Source: Coprococcus sp. OM04-5BH (GTDB lineage Bacteria > Bacillota > Clostridia > Lachnospirales > Lachnospiraceae). From it: 64,000 bases of DNA. How positions within the stretch are numbered: the first letter of the stretch is position 1; each line of letters opens with the position of its first letter. Under the pieces are notes generated by a model. That model was given only the letters and a program-made list of their open reading frames with translations, was not told the origin of the DNA and ran no database searches. Positions 9,547-16,988 of this stretch are shown here, in pieces. Location: the NCBI RefSeq assembly GCF_003482105.1, contig NZ_QULM01000002.1, positions 298,326 through 362,325 on the forward strand, in the 5' to 3' direction. The position numbers and the translations under genes are program-made.

Positions 9547-9650
9547 ACAGGTCTGCTCACACCTGTTGATCAGTTGCTCTTACAAGTCTGCTCCGTCGGT
9601 TGATCAGTTATGATCACAGGTCTGCTCCGCCGGTTAATGGGTTGACCTTG
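9547..9650. repeat. Three imperfect tandem copies (34-35 bp) over a gene 3' end
   Basis: Copies begin at 9547, 9582 and 9616 with the shared core ACARGTCTGCTC. The third copy contains the last codons and TGA stop of the gene ending at 9614; the other two lie after the stop. It looks like tandem duplication of the gene's 3' end. Confidence 0.6.
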
Positions 9651-10105
9651 GCGGTAATATGGGTGACTGTGAGTTTCGCCACCGCGGTACGGGAAACGGC
9701 ACTTTTGTTGTACTGAAAATCCCTGGTCTCATCATATCGATCCATTATGATGTAATCTATTGCCTGCTGCTTTTCATCACCTTCAAGGAACTCAACCGCT
9801 GCCTGTCCCATGACACATTTGTATCTCATGGTCACATCCTTCTGCTCCACCAGGCAGTCCATCTTAAGGGGAATATCCATCTCGAAGCTGCACACAGGAT
9901 TTGCCTGTAACATTTCATATTTTCTTCCTGCCATGGCTCCGTGTATATACAGGCAAAGCTTCCCAGCTTCCACCTTGTAGGCGAAATTCACAGGAACTAT
10001 ATATGGATAATCTCCGTCAGCAAGCCCAAGTCTCACTATGTCGCATTCATCAACTATCTTTATGATCTCATTAAAATCTGTAACTTCTCTGTCTTTTCTT
10101 CTCAT
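9614..10105 (-). CDS. Pyridoxamine 5'-phosphate oxidase-fold, FMN-binding protein
   Basis: The 163-residue protein belongs to the flavin-nucleotide-binding split-barrel group (NimA/COG3467-like). It shows the typical LGLADGDYPYIVPVNFAY segment, an LYIHGAMAGRKYEML segment, and CSFEMD. Such proteins bind FMN and are poorly characterised reductases or oxidases. The start at 10105 is preferred over 10135 because GGAGG lies 7 bases ahead. That start sits inside the 3' end of the dehydrogenase gene upstream (35-base overlap in the present reading; an ATGA overlap if that gene's frameshift is corrected). The two genes are probably co-transcribed. Confidence 0.82.
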   Translation of the reverse strand: MRRKDREVTDFNEIIKIVDECDIVRLGLADGDYPYIVPVNFAYKVEAGKLCLYIHGAMAGRKYEMLQANPVCSFEMDIPLKMDCLVEQKDVTMRYKCVMGQAAVEFLEGDEKQQAIDYIIMDRYDETRDFQYNKSAVSRTAVAKLTVTHITAKVNPLTGGADL

Positions 10106-10991
10106 ATTTCTTCCTCCGGGTACTTGAGTCCCCATTCATTTCTGGCTTCTGAAGAGCTTCCTCTGTAGCTCCAGCAGTTATCTTCTCTGTATGTCCGTCA
10201 TCGGTGTAGGTTATGACCGCCTCATCACCTCTTGGATATTCGTATATCTCTATGTATCCATGTTCAAATGATATGGTTCCACGCTTTGGCTGCTTGGCAT
10301 GTAATGACAGGATTATTGTAGCCATCTCCTGCTTCTCATTCATAAGCAGCATGCTTGCCTGCTCATCTACTCCCGTAGGGGCCAATCTCACCTGTGTTGC
10401 CATCTTGTCCGGTGTCTCTGTCATGAACCACCTTACAAATGAAAGGGCATACACGCCTATATCAAGCATTGCTCCACCGGCAAGGTTTCTGTTAAAGAAC
10501 CTGTTGTTCATATCCCAGTCCTTATAGCTTCCGAAGTTCATCTGTATAAGCTTTAACGGTCCAAGCTTTCCCTCTGCGATTATCTCGTTAAGCTTCCTGT
10601 ATATAGGCATGTGATATATGGTCATTGCCTCCGCAAGCACCACATGATTTTTCCCAGCAAGCTCCACCGCCTCAGCAAGCTCATCACTGTTTAAGGTTAT
10701 TGATTTCTCGCACAGCACATGCTTACCATTTGCAATGGCTTTCTTTAATATATCTATATGGGTGTTGTGTGGAGTTGATATATAGATTATATCCACATCT
10801 GGATCAGTGAACATCTCCTCCGGATCCTTATAGACCTTATTTATTCCATACTCACGGGCGAATTTCACAGCCTTGTCATAGGTACGGTTTCCAACACTGT
10901 AAAGGGAACCTCCCAGACTGTTCATTGCCTCAGCAAGCTGATGTCCTATAACGCCTACGCCATATGTTGCCCAATTATATTTTACTGCCAT
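10071..10991 (-). CDS. Gfo/Idh/MocA family oxidoreductase, C-terminus apparently frameshifted
   Basis: The 306-residue protein has a Rossmann start (YGVGVIGHQLAEAM), the family's signature IIYISTPHNTHIDILKKAI, the catalytic-region motif VLCEKSITLN, and the C-terminal sheet domain. It is an NAD(P)-dependent dehydrogenase of unknown substrate. The last 20 or so residues are a basic, unfamily-like tail (STRRKKYEKKRQR). In the next frame the same DNA reads ARNEWGLKYPEEEI and stops in an ATGA overlap with the next gene. That is exactly what this family's tail looks like, so one base is probably missing near 10145-10155. The start overlaps the upstream stop by 10 bases. Confidence 0.85.
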   Translation of the reverse strand: MAVKYNWATYGVGVIGHQLAEAMNSLGGSLYSVGNRTYDKAVKFAREYGINKVYKDPEEMFTDPDVDIIYISTPHNTHIDILKKAIANGKHVLCEKSITLNSDELAEAVELAGKNHVVLAEAMTIYHMPIYRKLNEIIAEGKLGPLKLIQMNFGSYKDWDMNNRFFNRNLAGGAMLDIGVYALSFVRWFMTETPDKMATQVRLAPTGVDEQASMLLMNEKQEMATIILSLHAKQPKRGTISFEHGYIEIYEYPRGDEAVITYTDDGHTEKITAGATEEALQKPEMNGDSSTRRKKYEKKRQRSYRF

Positions 10992-11629
10992 ATGTCATCT
11001 ACCTCGTCTTTCATCTGATATTTATTAAGATCAACCTTTCCATTTACAACCTCTATTCCGTCTGCCATGAGCCTATCTTCCTGCACGGTCTCCCCGCCAA
11101 AGGCAAATGCACCTGCAAGCTCACCCTTGGAATTGACAACCCTATAGCATGGAATGTGCTCCGGATCGGGATTTTTATGCAATGCATTACCCACAGCACG
11201 TGCCATCTTTTTATCCCCCGCCATAGCCGCCACCTGTCCATAAGTCGCAACACAACCTTTAGGTATCCGCTTTACTGCCTCGTATATTCTCTTTGTAGGG
11301 CTGTCCGTTACACAATCGTAGCTTTCGGCGATCATCTGCTTTATGACTTCATCGGGAACTGTTCCGTCAAGGATAATGGTATTCCAATGCTCCCTGTTCT
11401 GGTGCCATCCAGGAACTACGGAAGCATAAGCCATCCTCATTAAATCTCTGGTATCCGGTGTAACCTTTACATTCAGATTAATATAGCCGTTTCTTTCATA
11501 AGTCCAGAGAAATGCCTTTTTGCTATCCTTTACTCTTACAAGCTGCCAGTTATCATCATGAAACGGAGCGTCCTGATAAGAGTCAGGAAATGACAGGGCA
11601 TACTCAAGTGCTTCTTCTCTTGTGGTCAT
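10982..11629 (-). CDS. MmcQ/YjbR domain fused to an MGMT-like alkyltransferase domain
   Basis: The 215-residue protein has two domains. Residues 1-105 match MmcQ/YjbR (DNA-binding CyaY-like fold: FPDSYQDAPFHDDNWQLVR, then YINLNVK). Residues about 112-200 match the C-terminal half of O6-alkylguanine-DNA alkyltransferases (IPKGCVATYGQVAAMAG, ARAVGNALHKNP). The active-site motif reads P160-C-Y-R rather than the classical PCHR. The acceptor cysteine is kept while the histidine that activates it is tyrosine, so methyl transfer activity is uncertain. A DNA alkylation repair gene lies directly upstream, so alkylation damage handling is the likely role. Confidence 0.85.
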   Translation of the reverse strand: MTTREEALEYALSFPDSYQDAPFHDDNWQLVRVKDSKKAFLWTYERNGYINLNVKVTPDTRDLMRMAYASVVPGWHQNREHWNTIILDGTVPDEVIKQMIAESYDCVTDSPTKRIYEAVKRIPKGCVATYGQVAAMAGDKKMARAVGNALHKNPDPEHIPCYRVVNSKGELAGAFAFGGETVQEDRLMADGIEVVNGKVDLNKYQMKDEVDDIWQ

Positions 11630-11716
11630 ACTTAATCACACCTCTGTTTATTTTGTAAAAACTTATAACTTTTAATATATAATATAACCTTATCCGGCAA
11701 ATTTTTATCCTGTCAT

Positions 11717-12391
11717 TTACCTGAAGGTCTTAAGATAAGCTTTTTGCTCATCTGTTATACGGTAGCTCTCCACTGCCTTCTGTATGGTCTTTCTGTGAAC
11801 CCAGTCATCAAGCCTATGCTCCTCAATATAGGGAACCACTGCCTCCCACTGTTTGGCAAGTGCCGTAGCAAAATACCAGGCTATCATCATATTTATATAA
11901 TATTCATCGGAATGAACTGCCGCCACCTTCTCTGGGTACTCCGGCCTAAAATCGTCATCCAGAAACAGCCTCATAAGCAATCCGATACCATATCTCACTG
12001 TATAGGTATGATTCGACGCAAGGAAACTGTCTATTTCCTTTAACACATCTTCCTTGTGATCTTCAAAGATCCTCGGTGTTGGGAAATCACAGGTTGCCCA
12101 GTTATCTATGTACGGAAGCATATTTTTCAGTTCTGCCATGCATGTATCGTAGTCCCTAATGCTACCGATCAGTATCATGTGAAGGTTATCCTCTTCATAG
12201 TATTTGTGTGGCAATTCCTTGAGGAACTGCGCCCAGCCCGGTTCCTTCATGTATTCCTTTGCAACTTTCTTGAGAACAGGAGTCCTGATACCGATGATCT
12301 TATCCTTATCTACACCCGGCATGAGTCTTGAATGAAAGTCCCTGTATTTCAGATCCTGCAATTCAAACAGTCGCTGCTGTAGTTCTGTCAT
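11717..12391 (-). CDS. DNA alkylation repair protein (AlkD-like HEAT-repeat)
   Basis: The 224-residue all-helical protein is of the AlkC/AlkD superfamily: GIRTPVLKKVAKEY near residues 34-47, DNWATCDFP near 117, and the conserved WYFATALAKQWE helix near 178. AlkD-type glycosylases remove bulky or cationic alkylated bases without base flipping. The short Firmicute versions are often of unverified activity. It is followed by the alkyltransferase fusion gene 87 bases downstream. Confidence 0.9.
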   Translation of the reverse strand: MTELQQRLFELQDLKYRDFHSRLMPGVDKDKIIGIRTPVLKKVAKEYMKEPGWAQFLKELPHKYYEEDNLHMILIGSIRDYDTCMAELKNMLPYIDNWATCDFPTPRIFEDHKEDVLKEIDSFLASNHTYTVRYGIGLLMRLFLDDDFRPEYPEKVAAVHSDEYYINMMIAWYFATALAKQWEAVVPYIEEHRLDDWVHRKTIQKAVESYRITDEQKAYLKTFR

Positions 12392-12403
12392 TTTAAATTC
12401 TCC

Positions 12404-12784
12404 TTACGCCTTTTCCTGGAACAGCTCTATCTCCTCGCCAAGAGGTCCCCTGCAGAAAGCGATCCTTGCGGGAAAGACCGGATCTGACTGTATCTGGATA
12501 TCCTTAGGTTCAATAAACACTTCATAGCCTGCGGTTCTCACAGCCTCAGCCACCTCGTCAACATTATCCGTACTAAATGCAAAATGGCGTATAGCTCCCT
12601 GTACCGGATGATCATCACCATTGTTAAATATCTCTATAATGGCTGCACCGGTGGTTAACATAATTCCTTCATTCCAGCTTCTTAGAACTTCAAGTCCCAG
12701 CACATCCCGGTAAAAACCCACAACCTTTTCAAATTCCTCATTTCCACAGCATTTAAGAGCCACATGATGTATTCCTTTTATCAT
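12404..12784 (-). CDS. VOC family (glyoxalase/bleomycin resistance fold) protein
   Basis: The 126-residue protein has one VOC module pair: GIHHVALKCCG, FYRDVLGLEVLRSW, AIIEIFNNG, IRHFAFSTDNVDEV, GPLGEEIELFQ. These are the metal-ligand positions of glyoxalase-I-like enzymes (first H, E in the third motif, H, final E). The substrate cannot be told. The start at 12784 has GGAGG 9 bases upstream; a longer frame from 12820 has none. It ends 12 bases before the AlkD-like gene starts and is probably co-transcribed with it. Confidence 0.85.
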   Translation of the reverse strand: MIKGIHHVALKCCGNEEFEKVVGFYRDVLGLEVLRSWNEGIMLTTGAAIIEIFNNGDDHPVQGAIRHFAFSTDNVDEVAEAVRTAGYEVFIEPKDIQIQSDPVFPARIAFCRGPLGEEIELFQEKA

Positions 12785-12810
12785 ACCCTTATCCTCCCTG
12801 TCCATTGAAC

Positions 12811-12928
12811 ATGCGAGCATGTCACACTTGACTCGTTGTTATAACAGCGATAAAACATGTTTTGCGAGTTTTATCCGCTGATTAACAGTCGTCAAATGCA
12901 ATCATGCAAGCATATTGCACTTGACTCG
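12811..12928 (-). repeat. Family 3 hairpin elements (one partial, one full) with an extra hairpin between
   Basis: The full copy at 12886-12928 folds as a 12-bp stem (GTCAAGTGCAAT with ATTGCATTTGAC on the minus strand). A partial copy, with CGAGTCAAGTG and TGCTCGCATG on the minus strand, is at 12811-12838. Between them, 12845-12880 forms another stem (CAGCGATAAAAC with GTTTTATCCGCTG). A third copy is at 14344-14389. They fill the leader of the VOC gene. Confidence 0.65.
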
Positions 12929-12940
12929 TTGTTATAAATA

Positions 12941-13010
12941 GAGCAGCAACCATTTGAAATTGCCTGCGGCAAGGGTTGTTGCAGCGTAACGATGTCTATG
13001 ACATCATTAC
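12941..13010 (-). repeat. Two-hairpin element, family 1 (copy A, 70 bp)
   Basis: This is a full-length copy. Hairpin I is GTAATGATGTC-ATA-GACATCGTTAC and hairpin II is bounded by GCAACAACC and GGTTGCTGC on the minus strand. It starts 6 bases behind the terminator of the alanine racemase gene. Confidence 0.9.
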
Positions 13011-13015
13011 AATAA

Positions 13016-13050
13016 ACAAAAAAGATGATGTAATAACATCATCTTTTTGT
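13016..13050 (-). terminator. Terminator of the alanine racemase gene
   Basis: The stem AAAAAGATGATGT/ACATCATCTTTTT with the loop AATA is followed on the minus strand by TTTTTTGTTTATTG. It lies 42 bases after the alr stop codon. Confidence 0.85.
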
Positions 13051-13091
13051 ATTCTAACATATAGGTCTATGAGGAAACAAGTCCCACGCCT

Positions 13092-14207
13092 CTAACAATA
13101 TACCCTTGGTACAGACGAATTCACAAATAACGGATTGATTGGAAATGAAACCTGATCACCTACAGCAATCTTCACCCTGGAGGCATCCAGGATACAGGAA
13201 TTCATATTTATCTGTCCAAGGACAGGCATACTTCTTCCATCGAAGGTTGCTGTGGTTTTCTTATTTATACAGGCATGCTTGCACAAACGCAGCATACCAA
13301 GGAAGGAGGGGCGTCTGTAATTGGTCTCTCTGGTCATACCGAGACCATGAAAATATCCTGCAGACACAACTGCAGTCCGTGTAGCCTTAGCCAGCCGAAA
13401 TCCTGTTCCGTAACCTACATTATGTCCTGCCGGCAGCTCATAGATATCATCAACGGCTGCACTCAGCTTGCAGACATTTGCAAAGTCATAGGGATTTTCT
13501 ACGGCAAGTCTCCCAAGAAATGCAGAGCCTATTCTTACAGCGTCAAGGTTCATGTCAGGGAAACGGACAAGGGATGTTGAGGAGGAAATATGCTTCATGC
13601 CCACCAGCACTCCATCATCTTCAAGACTGCCACACAACTCTTCAAACAGATCAAACTGATTTCTCACACTACATTCATTCTTGCTGCATGCAGCATGGAA
13701 ATGCGAGTATATCCCTGTCACATGAATATGGTGCATATTCTGGGAAATGTCCGTTATCTCTTCAATGCATCTGCCCTTGACCTCCGGCTCATCATTATAT
13801 AAAAATCCGTACCTGCCAAAGCCTGTATCTATGCACATATGTACATGGGCGAAGAAATGATTAAGATATCCGGCGGTCTGTTCAATGACTTTACCATTTT
13901 CATAGCTTGTGACGCTCATTGTTATTCCATTCTTTATTGCCAGTGTTATACTTTCTGCGTCATGGATCGGGGTAAGGAGAAGGATCTCGCCCTCTATGTT
14001 ATTATCCCGAAGAGCTATGGCATCGCTTAATTCTGTAACGGCGAAATGCCTTATTCCTCTCTTCTCAAGAAACGCTGCAAATCTGCACAGCCCAAGACCA
14101 TATGCATTTCCCTTTAGCACTGCTATGATCTGTGACCGTCCCGCCAGTTCTCTTATTATATCTATGTTGTGTTCAAGTGCTTGTATACTGATATCCAATG
14201 TAGTCAT
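13092..14207 (-). CDS. alr: Alanine racemase (PLP, fold type III)
   Basis: The 371-residue enzyme would interconvert L- and D-alanine for peptidoglycan. The PLP lysine is K32 in AVLKGNAYGLG, the barrel shows HMCIDTGFGRYGF, and the C-terminal domain carries the family's GYGTGF (catalytic Tyr) and GQINMNSCILD segments. The sequence is diverged from housekeeping Alr (GQINMN instead of the usual GRVSMD), so a specialised or second racemase, or an Alr-like racemase of another amino acid, is possible. The start at 14207 has an AGGGAG site 8 bases upstream; the frame extends to 14231 without one. It is monocistronic, with terminators on both sides. Confidence 0.85.
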   Translation of the reverse strand: MTTLDISIQALEHNIDIIRELAGRSQIIAVLKGNAYGLGLCRFAAFLEKRGIRHFAVTELSDAIALRDNNIEGEILLLTPIHDAESITLAIKNGITMSVTSYENGKVIEQTAGYLNHFFAHVHMCIDTGFGRYGFLYNDEPEVKGRCIEEITDISQNMHHIHVTGIYSHFHAACSKNECSVRNQFDLFEELCGSLEDDGVLVGMKHISSSTSLVRFPDMNLDAVRIGSAFLGRLAVENPYDFANVCKLSAAVDDIYELPAGHNVGYGTGFRLAKATRTAVVSAGYFHGLGMTRETNYRRPSFLGMLRLCKHACINKKTTATFDGRSMPVLGQINMNSCILDASRVKIAVGDQVSFPINPLFVNSSVPRVYC

Positions 14208-14343
14208 ATTTATCTCCCTATTCCAGTCCAAATCTTTTTTATCCCAGATCTTCTTACTACATCTAAAAGTATAGCTTAAACTTGTATTTTAGTTGTTTCA
14301 TACCTGTAAAATACTTGCAAAAGTACCGTTTACAAATTGTTTT

Positions 14344-14389
14344 CAGCAGTCGCCAAATGCAAGCATGAAAACTTATTGCACTTGACTCG
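14344..14389 (-). repeat. Family 3 hairpin element (copy c)
   Basis: On the minus strand the stem CAAGTGCAA pairs with TTGCATTTG, extended by AGTC/GACT, with ACGAGTC at its 5' side. It is the same element as at 12886-12928 and lies about 140 bases ahead of the alr start codon. The rest of the 304-base gap 14208-14511 holds only the terminator below and AT-rich DNA. Confidence 0.6.
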
Positions 14390-14398
14390 TTGCCATAA

Positions 14399-14427
14399 CA
14401 AAAAGAGGGGGACAAAGCGTCTCCCTC
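14399..14427 (-). terminator. Terminator downstream of the 183-residue unknown gene
   Basis: GAGGGGGAC (14405-14413) pairs with GTCTCCCTC (14419-14427). On the minus strand the hairpin is followed by TCTTTTTGTT. Confidence 0.75.
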
Positions 14428-14511
14428 CCGGTGTTTTATATTATGTAATTATCTAGTTTCTATGTCATTCTACTTTTCTCGTTGTAAATCTACGTTATCA
14501 GTATATCTTAA

Positions 14512-15063
14512 TTACTGCTGACCATTTGCACATTTTATATCTATAGCCTGAATTGCAGCGTCAAAATTATTTCTGAAATAATTCTCTACATCCTCGGAAT
14601 ATCCATAGATCACACCTGTTCTGTACTGTCCTATAACTCCGTGGATCTGCTCCATAGCCTCACCTGTAGGATTTTTCTTGGAAAATCCATTTGTAGTTAC
14701 CTGACAGAGTGCTGTGATCTCACCTGTACGATCAAGCAGATAAAGTGTATGATACTTGGCTGTCGGAATAAAGTTCGTGGTCTGCTTCACAACATTTCCA
14801 TATATCCACATTACATTGCGGACAGGGATAACCCTGACAGTTTTTGTTATGTAAACCACTATAGCAACCGGCGTGACAATACATGTCTTTTGTATCTTAA
14901 CTCCATATGGTATCTGCTGTTCAAGGACTGTCATCTCCTGAGGAGAAAGACTCGCCCATGACTGCTCTGCAAGAGCATATGCCTTCTTGTTAAATGCCGT
15001 CTCCTTAACCTTTCCAAAACCTGCAACAGCTGCACTTATATTTGGATAACCTGAAAAATCCAT
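14512..15063 (-). CDS. Protein of unknown function, 183 residues
   Basis: I do not recognise the family. The protein starts MDFSGYPNISAAVAGFGKVK. It has a conspicuous hydrophobic beta-rich stretch (CIVTPVAIVVYITKTVRVIP, about residues 62-81) and a region reading TAKYHTLYLLDRTGEIT. The latter resembles PH-like or YvbH-like domains, but this is only an impression. No signal peptide or clear membrane helix is visible. The start at 15063 is set by GGAGG 8 bases upstream; the TTG at 15078 is less likely. It is a single-gene unit with a terminator, and a complete family 2 element lies in its leader. Confidence 0.75.
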   Translation of the reverse strand: MDFSGYPNISAAVAGFGKVKETAFNKKAYALAEQSWASLSPQEMTVLEQQIPYGVKIQKTCIVTPVAIVVYITKTVRVIPVRNVMWIYGNVVKQTTNFIPTAKYHTLYLLDRTGEITALCQVTTNGFSKKNPTGEAMEQIHGVIGQYRTGVIYGYSEDVENYFRNNFDAAIQAIDIKCANGQQ

Positions 15064-15085
15064 ATCTTTAACCTCCAAACTTTAG

Positions 15086-15158
15086 AACTCCAGCCATGCA
15101 AAATTTGCCTTTGGCAAATGGCTGGAGTTACATATCAAGTTTTCATAGAAAACATGAC
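15086..15158 (-). repeat. Family 2 two-hairpin leader element (complete)
   Basis: On the minus strand, hairpin I (15134-15158, ATGTTTTC/GAAAACTT core) is followed by hairpin II. Hairpin II has perfect 12-bp outer arms (AACTCCAGCCAT with ATGGCTGGAGTT) and an inner hairpin ATTTGCC-TTT-GGCAAAT. It ends 23 bases ahead of the start codon of the gene at 14512-15063. Confidence 0.8.
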
Positions 15159-15278
15159 ACATCCTTTAGCCTTTAAGGCTTAAATATACAAGATTTTACC
15201 ATATATACCCTGTTTGCTCATTGGATAAATATACTAAATATTTTTATGCTATTATAATAATTGACACAGCCTTAACAC

Positions 15279-16586
15279 TTAAATAAATGCCACCATGTAT
15301 AGTGGCAATGTGATTATTCCTTCCTCGCTTTCACCTATGTTTCCATCAACAAGCTTATATCCGTAACAAATATCTTTATTATTTTTCATCAGAGCATTTA
15401 AAGAATTTGCGCGTGTATTTCCACTTTTAACTTCAATAGGAACTACGCTTCCATCCTTTTGAATAATTACGTCTATTTCTCTTTTTGATGTTTCATTCTT
15501 GTAGAAATATAATCGATATCCCTTCTTATAAAGTGCATCTGCTACTGCACATTCATATATTCCACCTTTTGAATTACCCTCAAGAGTATTTTCTACAATG
15601 CGCTGCTTCAATGAAAAATCCTTCATTGCCATCAACAGAGACAGATCGGTTGTATATGCCCTGAAAAAATCATCTCTGGTATAATCATCCAGATCAAACC
15701 GGACATCTGTTACTAATTTGCACAGATGTACCATGTCTGCACGCAGCAGCCACTCAATGCTGGAATAATATTTTTGCGCTCTGGCTCCATGTTCAATTAT
15801 CTTATATTGAAATTTATGATTTTCCTTGTCCAGTAGCTGTTTTGCAAGTGAGAGATAACAATTCTCTGCTTTCACTTTTTCTTCAGAGCTGGCATAATGT
15901 GCTATATCATACTGGTACCCCTGCAAAAGACTCCTTTGTATCCTGTCTACCTCTCGAAAATCCTTTGTGTCTACATACTTCTGTACAGCCTCTGGCATAC
16001 CACCCACTGCAATATACTGTCTATAATAATTCATCATCTGCACATTAATTGCTTCAGGAATAGCAGTTTTCGAAATCATGTAGCTGCACACATTCTTTAT
16101 CATGTCGTCAGTAATTCCAAATCCCCAAAGAAATTCCTCAAAATCCATACCATGCATCTTAAGATAATCAACATAACCAACCGGATAAGAAGATGCACGT
16201 TTATAGTCGATTCCAAGAAGAGAACCCGATGCAATAACATCAAATCGATTGTCCGTTGCCCAGAATTTAAGCGACGTTATCGCTTCCTGACACTCCTGAA
16301 TCTCGTCCAGAAAAATCATAGTTTTTCCAGGAATAATCTTCTTTTCAGGAAAGCGGAACCTCATAGCCATAACCATATTATCTACTGTAAGATCGCCCTC
16401 AAAAATATCCTTTGCAGAGATCATCTGTTTAAAATTTATTTCGACTAATTCCTCATAATGTTCCTCTGCAAATCGTTCTACGACATATGTTTTTCCTGTT
16501 TGTCTTGCCCCTTGTACCACAAGACATTTTTTTTCTTTAGACTCAACCCATTTTTTTATAAATTCACTTGCTTTTCTTTTTAACAT
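15279..16586 (-). CDS. ATP-binding protein with DUF4143 (AAA superfamily, archaeal-type ATPase group)
   Basis: The 435-residue protein has Walker A GARQTGKT (residues 26-33) and Walker B MIFLDEIQE (about residues 88-96), with a sensor segment IASGSLLGI. Its C-terminal DUF4143 domain ends with IDVII and IEVKSG, the spacing of a PD-(D/E)XK nuclease-like core. The family is widespread in anaerobes, usually in several diverged copies, and its role is unknown. Proposals include mobile-element or defence-associated functions. The start at 16586 has GAGGTG 5 bases upstream. The leader holds a complete family 2 element and four 32-bp repeats. Confidence 0.9.
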   Translation of the reverse strand: MLKRKASEFIKKWVESKEKKCLVVQGARQTGKTYVVERFAEEHYEELVEINFKQMISAKDIFEGDLTVDNMVMAMRFRFPEKKIIPGKTMIFLDEIQECQEAITSLKFWATDNRFDVIASGSLLGIDYKRASSYPVGYVDYLKMHGMDFEEFLWGFGITDDMIKNVCSYMISKTAIPEAINVQMMNYYRQYIAVGGMPEAVQKYVDTKDFREVDRIQRSLLQGYQYDIAHYASSEEKVKAENCYLSLAKQLLDKENHKFQYKIIEHGARAQKYYSSIEWLLRADMVHLCKLVTDVRFDLDDYTRDDFFRAYTTDLSLLMAMKDFSLKQRIVENTLEGNSKGGIYECAVADALYKKGYRLYFYKNETSKREIDVIIQKDGSVVPIEVKSGNTRANSLNALMKNNKDICYGYKLVDGNIGESEEGIITLPLYMVAFI

Positions 16587-16610
16587 AACTTCACCTCTCG
16601 TATTGAACAT

Positions 16611-16677
16611 CAGCCCATAATAAATCGCCTGCGGCGAGGGCTGACGCTACATGTCAAGTTATCATAGAAAACTTGAC
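16611..16677 (-). repeat. Family 2 two-hairpin leader element (complete)
   Basis: Hairpin I (16653-16677) has arms GTCAAGTT and AACTTGAC. Hairpin II is CAGCCC/GGGCTG with an inner CGCC-TGC-GGCG. The element ends 24 bases ahead of the start of the AAA/DUF4143 gene. Its stems differ in sequence from the 15.1 kb copy but keep the same layout. Confidence 0.8.
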
Positions 16678-16756
16678 ACAATCATAAATCTGACACAGTC
16701 TAAATATTCCTATTGAAAATCACCAAAAACAGTTGTATCAGCAATCCAGAAAGTCA

Positions 16757-16884
16757 AAATGTAGTTTTGTCAACATTTTTGAAAGTAAAAATATCATCAT
16801 ATCAACATTTTGCAATGTAAAAATGTAGTTTTATCAACATTTTAGAAAGCATAAATGTAGTTTTGTCAACATTTTTGAATATTA
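16757..16884 (-). promoter_or_regulatory. Four tandem 32-bp direct repeats (iteron-like operator)
   Basis: Copies start at 16757, 16789, 16821 and 16853, exactly 32 bp apart. Three share AAATGTAGTTTTRTCAACAT; the second is diverged in its first third but keeps ATCAACATTTT. 32 bp is close to three helical turns, so the same face of DNA is presented each time. They lie about 170-300 bp upstream of the AAA/DUF4143 gene and behind the terminator of the sigma-like gene. On the minus strand each copy with a G contains TTGACAAAAC, which could also serve as a -35 box. Together with the element above, this accounts for the 402-base gap. Confidence 0.75.
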
Positions 16885-16921
16885 TAACACAAAATGGGAT
16901 GCATTAAAAGCCCAACTTAAA

Positions 16922-16953
16922 ACAGACTAGAACTTGTGAAAGTCACGGTCTGT
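16922..16953 (-). terminator. Probable terminator of the sigma-like membrane protein gene
   Basis: The ACAGAC/GTCTGT stem encloses a GTGA...TCAC inner pairing and is followed by TTTTAAG on the minus strand, 36 bases after the stop codon. The T-run is short. Confidence 0.5.
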
Positions 16954-16988
16954 ATATTTTCCAACTGCTTAGATTTAATGTCATTATC

